NCBI GenBank assembly: GCA_028701945.1
Contig: JAQVPT010000064.1
Location: forward strand, 1-13,283
Direction of reading: 5' to 3'
DNA from: Bacteroidales bacterium
GTDB lineage: Bacteria > Bacteroidota > Bacteroidia > Bacteroidales > ML635J-15
DNA length: 13,283 bases
Below the pieces are notes generated by a model, which saw nothing but the letters and a program-made list of their open reading frames with translations, ran no database searches and was not told where the DNA came from. Shown one piece after another: positions 1-7,007 of the stretch; the first letter of the stretch is position 1, and every line of letters begins with the position of its first letter. The translations under genes and the position numbers were made by a program.

Positions 1-477
1 AGCTCCAACAATATATGTTTTGCGTCCATCACATATTCTGGTCTCATACTTACTAATATCATAATCGAGCTCTGCAAATCGCTTTAAAGCATCTTCAGCA
101 GTCATATTATAAATATCCATACTAAGGATTAATAAATCGTGTGTTACTTTGTGTGCGTAACTTAATTGACTGTTTTCGAATATATATACCGAATCGTTTC
201 TGTATAAATAGCCATCTTCCTGTTCAGATGAACCATTTACCTTAATAATTAACTGATTTGGAAAAACATACTCTTCAGACCACCTTTCTGATTTATAAAT
301 AGTGTCATTCCTGTAAAAGTTGGTAGTTTGCAAAAACTCTATCTGTTTAAACCATTTTTCGTTGTATCTTTTAGAAATTTCTTGTAAAAGTTTCTCAGTT
401 GTATCAATCTTCTGGGTACACGAACTTATACCCAAAAGAGCAATTGCGAACACAAAATACAACTTAAATTTTTTCAT
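1..477 (-). CDS. Putative lipoprotein, C-terminus beyond the window
   Basis: Read on the minus strand, an ATG at 477 opens 159 codons that reach the window edge without a stop, so the C-terminus is missing. The start MKKFKLYFVF is followed by a hydrophobic stretch and a lipobox-like LGISSC with Cys20, giving a signal-peptidase-II lipoprotein. The mature part is polar, with many aromatic and acidic residues (for example FYRNDTIYKSERWSEEYVFP) and reads like the beta-rich, LolA/LolB-like lipoproteins of Bacteroidota; that resemblance is an impression of pattern, not a demonstrated family match. It lies 32 nt downstream of a small winged-helix gene on the same strand and could share its transcript. 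A TGTGTTTG sequence just before the ATG is a weak -7-like box. Function unknown. Confidence 0.8.
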   Translation of the reverse strand, partial: MKKFKLYFVFAIALLGISSCTQKIDTTEKLLQEISKRYNEKWFKQIEFLQTTNFYRNDTIYKSERWSEEYVFPNQLIIKVNGSSEQEDGYLYRNDSVYIFENSQLSYAHKVTHDLLILSMDIYNMTAEDALKRFAELDYDISKYETRICDGRKTYIVGA

Positions 478-509
478 TAAACAAACACAATTAAACTTTT
501 GTATAACAA

Positions 510-683
510 CTACTTAACAGACCAATAGCATCTTTTTGGAGAAGTAATAATTTCTTCCTTTTTTAATTTTGCGATTTCCTTGTCTATGACTTTTTTATCA
601 AGTCCAGTAATACTTGCAATTTCACTTGCTTTTAACTCACTATTCTCCTTTAATGCTTTGATAATACTATCTCTTATTTCCAT
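510..683 (-). CDS. 57-residue winged-helix (MarR/ArsR-like) DNA-binding protein
   Basis: A complete small ORF runs from ATG at 683 to TAG at 510. The protein begins MEIRDSIIKALKENSE and continues with LKASEIASITGLDKKVIDKE, then a basic segment (IAKLKKEEIITSPKRCYWSVK). This is the pattern of a minimal winged helix: helix 1, a short helix 2 (ASEIASITG), recognition helix 3 (DKKVIDKEIAKLKKEE), then a wing ending in an aromatic-basic tail. It resembles the single-domain wHTH regulators that read 'xxELAxxTGLxxxxVxxxIxxLxxxGxI'. The upstream ATG at 691 is out of frame, so 683 is the start. It precedes the lipoprotein by 32 nt and may form an operon with it. The DNA target and ligand are unknown; no sensor domain exists at this length. 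Confidence 0.75.
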   Translation of the reverse strand: MEIRDSIIKALKENSELKASEIASITGLDKKVIDKEIAKLKKEEIITSPKRCYWSVK

Positions 684-873
684 AATTACATGTTTAAAAC
701 TGTATTATAACGACTAATATGCTTAAAAAGTTACTGCTAAGATATAATCTTTTTGTTAAAGGTAGAGTTTTTTTCTGATTTTTATTTAAAAACACACCAC
801 AATTAGCGGCAGAATAAAAATATACGATTTAAAACCCCGTTTACCTATGGCAAAGTGGCTGATAAGAAAACAA

Positions 874-2133
874 TTACAATATTATTTCTCCTTTAAGAAA
901 TACACTATTAATCAAGTCAGAGCCATAAGCATACGGCAAGAATTGATAACTTGGGATATCATTTGTGATTATTAAGTTTGCTAGTTTTCCTCTCGTGATA
1001 CTTCCGACAACATCACTAACTCCCATTGCATAAGCGGTGTTAATTGTTGTAGCATATATTGCTTCTTCTGGCAACATTTTATAGTTTACACATGCAAACG
1101 ACATCATAAGTTTCATATTCCCACTGGGCGAAGATCCTGGATTGTAATCAGAAGCAATTGCAACTGGTAAACCTGCGTTAATCATCTCTCTTGCAGGTGA
1201 GTAAGGCATATTTAGAAAGAAAGCTGCTCCAGGTAAGATTGTTGGCATAGTTTCACTATTAAGTAAGGCTGCAATTTCTTCTTTTCCTGTATATTCAATA
1301 TGATCTACTGAAAGTGCGTTATACTTCACTCCCACTTGAATACCGCCACTGTTTGCAAGCTCGTTAGCATGTATTTTAGGTCTCAATCCGTGTTTAATTC
1401 CAGCTAACAAAATTCTATCTGTTTGTTCAACAGTAAAAAATCCTTTGTCGCAAAACACGTCAATATAATCGGCAAGGTCTTCTGCTGCAACTTGTGGTAT
1501 CATTTCATTTATAACTAAATCAACATAATCATCTTGATTAGCTTTGTATTCTTCTGGAACTGCATGAGCACCGAGAAATGTTGACTTAATCAAAAGTGGA
1601 GTTGTTTCTTTTAATCTTTTAATAACTCGCAACATCTTCATTTCGTCTTCTAATGTCAAACCATATCCGCTTTTAATTTCAACCGCTCCAGTACCTTGCG
1701 AAATTATTTCCTCAATTCGTTCTAATGACTGCTCATAAAGTTCATCTTCACTTGTATTTTGAAGTAATTTGACAGAATTTAAAATTCCCCCTCCCCTTTT
1801 GGCAATTTCTTCGTAGCTCAAGCCACGTATTTTATCGCTATATTCAATTTCACGGCTTCCTGCATAAACAATATGCGTATGCGAATCACAAAACGAAGGC
1901 ATAACTATTTTACCAGTAGCATCAATCTCTGCGTACTCATCGCAATCGCCTAATATGTCCTCATTAAAATCAGACATAGCGCCATAATCTTCTATAATTT
2001 CGCCATTTATTAATAACCAAGCATTTTTTATGGTTTTTAATTCAGACATATCTTTACCACGTACAAGAAGCCTTGCGTCATCGTCAATGGCGATTAATTC
2101 CTTGATATTACTTATTAGTTTTTTCATTTTCAT
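874..2133 (-). CDS. hutI: Imidazolonepropionase
   Basis: HutI hydrolyses 4-imidazolone-5-propanoate to N-formimidoyl-L-glutamate, the third step of histidine degradation, in the cytoplasm. The 419-residue protein has the usual family length and the amidohydrolase landmarks in order: metal-binding HxH at His85/His87 (DSHTH), GGGI near 114-117, VEIKSGYGL at 151-159, TFLGAH with His190, HANE with His255, DHIEY with His278, and SDYNPGSSP with Asp329. All expected ligands are present, so it should be active. No hutH, hutU or formimidoylglutamate-processing gene is within the window, so it stands alone here. The start is ATG 2133 or the in-frame ATG 2127 two codons later; the -7 promoter box lies only seven nt upstream of 2133, making a leaderless or near-leaderless message likely. 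It is divergent from the crotonase operon. Confidence 0.95.
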   Translation of the reverse strand: MKMKKLISNIKELIAIDDDARLLVRGKDMSELKTIKNAWLLINGEIIEDYGAMSDFNEDILGDCDEYAEIDATGKIVMPSFCDSHTHIVYAGSREIEYSDKIRGLSYEEIAKRGGGILNSVKLLQNTSEDELYEQSLERIEEIISQGTGAVEIKSGYGLTLEDEMKMLRVIKRLKETTPLLIKSTFLGAHAVPEEYKANQDDYVDLVINEMIPQVAAEDLADYIDVFCDKGFFTVEQTDRILLAGIKHGLRPKIHANELANSGGIQVGVKYNALSVDHIEYTGKEEIAALLNSETMPTILPGAAFFLNMPYSPAREMINAGLPVAIASDYNPGSSPSGNMKLMMSFACVNYKMLPEEAIYATTINTAYAMGVSDVVGSITRGKLANLIITNDIPSYQFLPYAYGSDLINSVFLKGEIIL

Positions 2134-2140
2134 TTTTTTA

Positions 2141-2172
2141 CAAATTTAGCGATTTTTTTGCAATTACTCAAA
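2141..2172 (-). promoter_or_regulatory. Bacteroidota-type promoter for hutI
   Basis: On the minus strand TTTG (2172-2169) is separated by exactly 20 nt from TAAATTTG (2148-2141). This fits the known Bacteroidota housekeeping consensus TTTG-N19-21-TAnnTTTG. Only seven nt separate the -7 box from the ATG, so transcription should begin at or beside the start codon. Confidence 0.7.
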
Positions 2173-2189
2173 CTATCTAACTTTACAAT

Positions 2190-2393
2190 CAGAGTAAACG
2201 CATACTTTTCTTTTGTCATGCTTTTTGGATTGCTATGCACCAAAAAGTCACGCCAAAAGAGATTCATCGTCATATTTTAACCCTTGACTTTCACTACGTT
2301 TAGTCAAAGGTTAAAATAAATGAGTCTTTCAGACTTAAAACTAATGAAAAACATTTGAATTTATTGTGATAGAAAAAGTATTCGTTTGCCCTG
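2190..2393. mobile_element. MITE-like element, copy 1 (204 bp)
   Basis: The left end CAGAGTAAACGCATACTTTT and the reverse complement of the right end, CAGGGCAAACGAATACTTTT, are imperfect terminal inverted repeats. The flanks are ACTTTACAAT (2180-2189) and ACTTCGCAAT (2394-2403), matching at 8 of 10 positions, as an aged 10-bp target duplication would. It is about 90% identical to the copy at 12484-12686, in the same orientation. It encodes no transposase. Internally it has a CTTTTTGG/CCAAAAAG inverted repeat (2221-2228 with 2240-2247) and a 15-bp TTTTAACC...GACT stem (2275-2289 with 2302-2316, one mismatch, 12-nt loop). It sits between divergent hutI and the crotonase operon, 17 bp upstream of hutI's -33 element. 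A non-autonomous IS derivative is the best reading; the parental family is not identified. Confidence 0.85.
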
Positions 2394-2537
2394 ACTTCGC
2401 AATAGATTGTTTTTGAATAATCAACATCAACAATAAATCATTGTAAAAAGCGATCACGATTGTCGATATTTTGTATTATTCTTAAAATTAGGTCATGCTT
2501 TGGAAACAAATTATTATTTTTACAGAAAAATTAGAGT
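2394..2537. other. Leader region of the crotonase-KASIII/SDR operon
   Basis: This is the rest of the divergent intergenic region after MITE copy 1. It is A/T-rich and non-coding as far as I can see. The only promoter-like string is TATTTTTAC at 2515-2523, 14 nt before the ATG at 2538, a relaxed form of the -7 box; no TTTG lies at the expected 19-21 nt upstream (the nearest, 2499-2502, is only 12 nt away). The operon promoter is therefore unresolved. Confidence 0.35.
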
Positions 2538-3302
2538 ATGGATTACAAAACCCTCAGTGTTGAAATACGGAATGAAGTTGTTATTTTAAAACTTGATTTT
2601 GAAAAAAAACTTAATTCACTAAGTCAATTATTCTTTGATGAATTTATTGATGTAGTTGAAGCATTACATGAGAACAAGTTAGCTAAAGTTTTGATAATTA
2701 GAGGTACAGATAAAGTTTTTTCTGCTGGTGGAGATCTAAAAGAAATAGGAAATGCAAGTTACGAGGAGGCATTTTTAATGTGCGTTCGAGTTCAAAAATC
2801 GTTTAGTATGTTGCAAAGTTTAAAAATACCAGTAATTGCAGCTCTCAATGGAATTGTATTTGGCGGAGGATTTGAATTAGCATTACATTGCGATATCAGA
2901 TTTTGTACTCACGATACAATACTAAAACTTCCCGAATCAGAGCTTGGTTTGATTCCGGGTGCTGGCGGAATAAGTATTTTATCAAGGATACTAAGCCCCG
3001 CCGATGCTGCTTACTACCTGTTTACTGGAGAACAAATTCCTGTTGATATAGCATTTCAAAAAGGTTTAATTCAACGAGTTTGTAATTCTGATGATATTTA
3101 CGACCAAGCTTTTGATTTTGCACAAGAATTATGCAAAAAACCTGCTGCATCACTTATAGCTATTAAAAAAGTGCTATATACAAACTTATATAAAGACCTT
3201 AACGAAGGTCTAAATGCGGAAGCAATGGAGTTTTCATCTGTATTGCAAATCAGTGGACGAAAAATGATTGAAGATTTTTTTAAAAATAAAACAAATAAAT
3301 AA
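2538..3302 (+). CDS. Enoyl-CoA hydratase/isomerase (crotonase) family protein
   Basis: This 254-residue crotonase-fold enzyme would hydrate or dehydrate acyl thioesters in the cytoplasm. The oxyanion-hole segment FSAGGDLKE is at 61-69 and NGIVFGGGFELALHCDI at 104-120. Both glutamates used by classical enoyl-CoA hydratases are present with the correct 20-residue spacing: Glu113 (GGGFE) and Glu133 (LPESELGLIPGAGG). Hydratase/dehydratase activity is therefore plausible, whereas decarboxylases and isomerases of the superfamily often lack one of the pair. Its stop overlaps the next start by one nt (TAATG), indicating translational coupling with the KASIII/SDR fusion. In context it may dehydrate the 3-hydroxyacyl product made by that enzyme; a beta-oxidation role is the alternative, but no thiolase or acyl-CoA dehydrogenase is nearby. 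Confidence 0.9.
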   Translation: MDYKTLSVEIRNEVVILKLDFEKKLNSLSQLFFDEFIDVVEALHENKLAKVLIIRGTDKVFSAGGDLKEIGNASYEEAFLMCVRVQKSFSMLQSLKIPVIAALNGIVFGGGFELALHCDIRFCTHDTILKLPESELGLIPGAGGISILSRILSPADAAYYLFTGEQIPVDIAFQKGLIQRVCNSDDIYDQAFDFAQELCKKPAASLIAIKKVLYTNLYKDLNEGLNAEAMEFSSVLQISGRKMIEDFFKNKTNK

Positions 3303-5161
3303 TGACAGACAGTTTCATATTTACAGGAACAGGATTTGTTACAGGTAAGTATAAACTTACAAACGATCAAATTTATAAGCATGTCAAAAGTGGATTATTG
3401 CAGGGTTTTAACGAAACAAGAATAATTAATTCAGATAACTATAAATCCTCGTGTGAGACAAATCCTAATCTTAACCCATTTGATTATATGGTTAAAGAAA
3501 AAATGGGGTTTGAAACTCGATATAACGTGGTGCCCTTCCCTCCTGTCGCACATCTTTATAAAACTGCCGAAAATACATTAGATTTAGCGGTACGTGCTAT
3601 TGAGATAGCATTAGATGAATCTGGAATTTCGGGAAATCAAATAGATGCGTGGTTTGTTGGAACAGCGACTCCGCATCAGTATGCTCCAGGAATAGCAGAG
3701 TTTACTAAAGCTTATTTTACTGATCAAACCGACACAAAACCGACTTATTCTTTGACTTCCGCCTGTGTGGGATTTAATATAAATATTGAGAGTGCGATTG
3801 CATTCTTCAAAAGTAATCCAGAAGCGAAACACATTGTAATTGCTCATTCTGAGGTGATGTCCGAATTACTCACAACCGAGCGAGATTTTGTGCCGTTTTC
3901 AACCTTTGGCGATGCAGCAGCAGCAGTTGTATTGAGTCGTATTGAAACGGAAAACAAATGTGGAGTAGTAGCGACTTTTAATGCCGAAGATACAAGAATG
4001 TTAGATTTTCTTGGTGCAAATCAAAAAGGACATTTATATATGGATGCACGAAGAGTTAAATCACGTGCGGTTCCCAATATGGTTAATGCAGCAGAAAGAC
4101 TACTTACTTCATCCCAATGGGAAACAAATGATGTAGATTGGTTTATCCCACATCAAACAGGAAATGCAATTGTTTGGGAAGTTAGAGAAATACTTGGAAT
4201 AGACGTTAATAAAATGTTACAAGAGATTCAATATAATCATGGCAACCTATCTGGTGCTTCTGTTCCAGCAGCTTTACACAAATTATTAGAATCAAAAAAC
4301 CTAAAACCTGGGCAAAAAATTCTTACAACCGTTGCAGGATTAGGCGGAGAGTTTGGCGGATTCACATATATTGTACCTCAAAAAACCTATTCTTTCACTA
4401 AAAAGCCTGAACTCGAAAACAAAACTCTTCTTATCACTGGAGCGACTGGTGGTATAGGAAGTAAAATCGCTAAATTAGCCGCTGCCGAAGGTGCAAATCT
4501 AATATTACACTTTAATAAGAACAATAAACTTGCTACAGAAATAAAAACTCAGTTGGAAAATGAATTTAACTGCAACGTCAAGCTTTGGCAGGCAGATCTT
4601 GCAAATGAAACAGCAATTAAAGAATTTTCAAAACTTATAAAAGATCAAAATATACAAATAAACTATCTTATAAACACACACGCTATTACTGGCGGACTTT
4701 CAAAAGCAAGCAAAGTTGAATATGAAGAGTTTGTAAAAGTAATGCAAGCTAACTACTTGTCTATTAAGTCAATATGTAAACATTTACAGCCATATATAAC
4801 AGATACTATTTTAATTACAGGCTCAATCGGTGAAGATGCACAGTTTCCAGGTTCCACTTCGTATGTTGCGTCCAAAAGAGCTCTTAGAGGGTTTGCGGTT
4901 AATTTTGCCTCAGAACTCTATGAGAACAGAGTTTCATGCATTTACTACCTGCCCGGTTTAGTTAATGAAGGTATGATTTCAAAATTAGAAGAAGCACAAG
5001 TAAATGCCTCAATGATGATGATAGCACAAGAAAATCTTATCAACGCAAATGAAATAGCTGCTCGTATGTTAAAGTCAGTTTACAGAATGAAAATTTCAAA
5101 TGTTAGAATATCTTACGAATCTAAACTAAAGGTAATAAAAGATGGTTATCTAAAGTTTTAA
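3302..5161 (+). CDS. Ketoacyl synthase III / short-chain dehydrogenase fusion, both domains intact
   Basis: A 619-residue two-domain protein. Residues 1-360 are a FabH-like thiolase-fold condensing enzyme with the full triad: Cys155 (SACVGF), His284 (IPHQTGN) and Asn315 (NHGNLSGAS), ending in the FabH-type GLGGEFGGFTYIV. The domain is about 40 residues longer than FabH because of an N-terminal insert (roughly 20-80) before the PFPP motif. Residues 372-619 are a classical SDR: dinucleotide-binding TGATGGIG (379-386), Ser508 (TGSIG) and Tyr521-xxx-Lys525 (YVASK). Expected chemistry is decarboxylative Claisen condensation of a malonyl thioester with an acyl primer, then NAD(P)H reduction of the 3-keto group (inferred). 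It begins inside the crotonase stop codon and is followed after 24 nt by a paralogue. The substrates are unknown; FabH and FabG are normally separate proteins. Confidence 0.88.
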   Translation: MTDSFIFTGTGFVTGKYKLTNDQIYKHVKSGLLQGFNETRIINSDNYKSSCETNPNLNPFDYMVKEKMGFETRYNVVPFPPVAHLYKTAENTLDLAVRAIEIALDESGISGNQIDAWFVGTATPHQYAPGIAEFTKAYFTDQTDTKPTYSLTSACVGFNINIESAIAFFKSNPEAKHIVIAHSEVMSELLTTERDFVPFSTFGDAAAAVVLSRIETENKCGVVATFNAEDTRMLDFLGANQKGHLYMDARRVKSRAVPNMVNAAERLLTSSQWETNDVDWFIPHQTGNAIVWEVREILGIDVNKMLQEIQYNHGNLSGASVPAALHKLLESKNLKPGQKILTTVAGLGGEFGGFTYIVPQKTYSFTKKPELENKTLLITGATGGIGSKIAKLAAAEGANLILHFNKNNKLATEIKTQLENEFNCNVKLWQADLANETAIKEFSKLIKDQNIQINYLINTHAITGGLSKASKVEYEEFVKVMQANYLSIKSICKHLQPYITDTILITGSIGEDAQFPGSTSYVASKRALRGFAVNFASELYENRVSCIYYLPGLVNEGMISKLEEAQVNASMMMIAQENLINANEIAARMLKSVYRMKISNVRISYESKLKVIKDGYLKF

Positions 5162-5185
5162 TTTAACTTATAAAAGCAAAGTAGA

Positions 5186-6997
5186 ATGCATACAAATTAT
5201 ATATTTAGCGGTTATGGATACTCAGTTGGAAAGTATAAAATTACCAATTCGGATATTTACGAAGCTATCGAAAAAGGATTTTTACAAGGTTTTAGTAAAT
5301 CAAAACTAGAAAAGAGCGAAAATTATCAAGAATATTTAAAACGCAATCCTGGAAAAACAACTTTCGATTATTTTGCTGGTTATAAAATGGGTTTTTATGA
5401 GCGACATCACGTTACACCTTTTCCACCAACTACAAAAAAACTTTATTATGCTGAAACCTCTTTAGACCTTGGAGTTCAAGCCATTAAACGAGCACTTGAA
5501 GATGCTAACGTACAAGCTGGCGAAATAGATGCGTGGATGATAAGTACTGTTTCACCACATGAGCAAGCACCAGGTATTGCAGCCACAATTAAATCGTATT
5601 TTGTAGATTTTGATAACCACTCTCCCACTTTTAGCCTGTGTTCGGGCTGTGCAGGCTTTAATATTAATCTCGAAAGAGCAATTGAGTATTTTAACATGCA
5701 TCCAGATGCTAAGAATATTGTGATAGCACATACCGAAACGATGTCATCATTTCTCACAAACAGGATTAAATTTGTTCCTTTTGTTACATTTGGAGATGCA
5801 GCAGCAGCGGTAATTATTACAAAAACAGAGGACAAAGAAAAGTTTGGTGTACAATCTGTTGTAAATTTTCACGATCTCAAAATGCTTGATTACGTAGGTG
5901 TTGATGCCAATCGAGATTTATATATGGACGATAGTCTTATAAAAGACCGTGCAACGATTAACTTGCCTATTGCCTCAAAAGCCTGTTTAGGAAAAACGAA
6001 TTGGAACGTTGACGATATTGATTTACTTGTTCCGCATCAAACAGGGAATGTTATTTTAAAGCCTGCGGCGGCAGAGCTTGGTTTACCTGAAGAAAAACTG
6101 TATTTAGAGGCACAAAATAATTATGGAAATGTTTCTGGAGCGACTGTACCACTTAGCTTAGCTCTTTTGAACGAACAAAATCGTCTCAAAGACAACATGA
6201 AAATACTTAGTGCTACCGCAGGTGTAGGTGGCAATTATGGTGCTTTTGCTTATACTGTCCGAAATATCAAAAAAAATCAAAACTTTTATTTTCACAAAAA
6301 TGAATTAAAGGGTAAAACTGTTCTTGTTCTCGGAGCTTCGGGTAAAATTGGCTTTGAACTTACCAAACAGCTTGAAAAACGTGGTGCTAATCTAATTTTA
6401 CATGCAAATAAAAATGCTGAAGTTTTAAATATTTTCAAAAATGCTGAAGTTTTAATATCTGATTTCACCAATCAATCTTCTGTCAATCACTTTATTACAG
6501 AACTTCAAAAACAGCCTGACATTGACTTTGTAGTTAATGCAGCAGGCACACTTAACGATCAATCGGCTATGGATGTGAATTTTTACGCACCTATTTCGGT
6601 GATTAACGGCATAATTAATAAAGTCAAAAACTGCATACTTACCATTGGAACGGCTGCTGAAGATTTTGAATTGCCAGGTTTTGACGCATGGATATCGTCA
6701 AATCGAGCGTTTCATGGATATTTGGCAACTGCCAGTGGGGAATTTCTAAAATATGGAATTAGAACTGTTTATTTACAAGCCGGAATTTTAGATTTAGGTT
6801 TAAGCGACCATATACCAAATAAGTATAAATTTAAGTTTATGTTGTCGACTGGACAGGCATCTTGTCTAAAAGTTAGTGATTTTTGCATAAAACTTGCAAA
6901 TTCTTTGTATCTTCCAAAAGTATTAGAAGTGCAGTACTCTTACGAAAATGCAATGTTAGTTGGACGTATGGGATACAAGCTTGAGGTAGATATTTAA
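5186..6997 (+). CDS. Ketoacyl synthase III / degenerate short-chain dehydrogenase fusion
   Basis: This 603-residue paralogue of the preceding gene has its KASIII residues at identical positions: Cys155 (SGCAGF), His284 (VPHQTGN) and Asn315 (YGNVSGAT), so the two synthase domains align without net gaps over more than 300 residues. The C-terminal SDR domain (about 373-603) keeps the Rossmann loop GASGKIG (383-389) and NAAG (451-454), but its active site is replaced. Aligning IGTAAEDFELPGFDAWISSN with the TGSIG...YVASK segment of the neighbour puts Thr489, Trp502 and Asn506 where Ser, Tyr and Lys should be. Ketoreduction by this domain is very unlikely; it may bind cofactor, dimerise with the intact SDR of its partner, or act as a scaffold. 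The domain is also about 15 residues shorter and contains a 19-bp repeat at 6410-6455. The next gene starts 10 nt later. Confidence 0.87.
   Translation: MHTNYIFSGYGYSVGKYKITNSDIYEAIEKGFLQGFSKSKLEKSENYQEYLKRNPGKTTFDYFAGYKMGFYERHHVTPFPPTTKKLYYAETSLDLGVQAIKRALEDANVQAGEIDAWMISTVSPHEQAPGIAATIKSYFVDFDNHSPTFSLCSGCAGFNINLERAIEYFNMHPDAKNIVIAHTETMSSFLTNRIKFVPFVTFGDAAAAVIITKTEDKEKFGVQSVVNFHDLKMLDYVGVDANRDLYMDDSLIKDRATINLPIASKACLGKTNWNVDDIDLLVPHQTGNVILKPAAAELGLPEEKLYLEAQNNYGNVSGATVPLSLALLNEQNRLKDNMKILSATAGVGGNYGAFAYTVRNIKKNQNFYFHKNELKGKTVLVLGASGKIGFELTKQLEKRGANLILHANKNAEVLNIFKNAEVLISDFTNQSSVNHFITELQKQPDIDFVVNAAGTLNDQSAMDVNFYAPISVINGIINKVKNCILTIGTAAEDFELPGFDAWISSNRAFHGYLATASGEFLKYGIRTVYLQAGILDLGLSDHIPNKYKFKFMLSTGQASCLKVSDFCIKLANSLYLPKVLEVQYSYENAMLVGRMGYKLEVDI
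6410..6455 (+). repeat. 19-bp direct repeat within the degenerate SDR domain
   Basis: AAAAATGCTGAAGTTTTAA occurs at 6410-6428 and again at 6437-6455, a 27-nt period that preserves frame and encodes the repeated peptide KNAEVL. It falls in the SDR region right after the first Rossmann strand-helix units, where the intact paralogue has an unrelated and longer sequence. It could be a recent local slippage duplication. Confidence 0.6.
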
Positions 6998-7007
6998 AAC
7001 AGATAAT

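Noticed and set aside
320..517. Plus-strand ORF of 65 codons
   Set aside because: It is antisense to the lipoprotein and overlaps the stop of the winged-helix gene; both minus-strand genes have clear protein features, this one has none.
2275..2316. Stem-loop at 2275-2316 as an independent transcription terminator or riboswitch
   Set aside because: The same stem occurs in MITE copy 2 and is part of the element; there is no T-run after it on the plus strand and no recognised aptamer.
874..6997. A flexirubin or aryl-polyene pigment cluster
   Set aside because: The condensing enzymes are FabH-type fusions and there is no ACP, ammonia-lyase, AMP ligase or dialkylresorcinol gene in the window; hutI is unrelated to the ammonia-lyase of such clusters and is divergent.
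3302..6997. OleA-OleD type olefin biosynthesis
   Set aside because: OleD is an extended-type SDR acting on beta-ketoacids, while the domain here is a FabG-like classical SDR with YxxxK near its C-terminal third; no OleB or OleC homologue is present.
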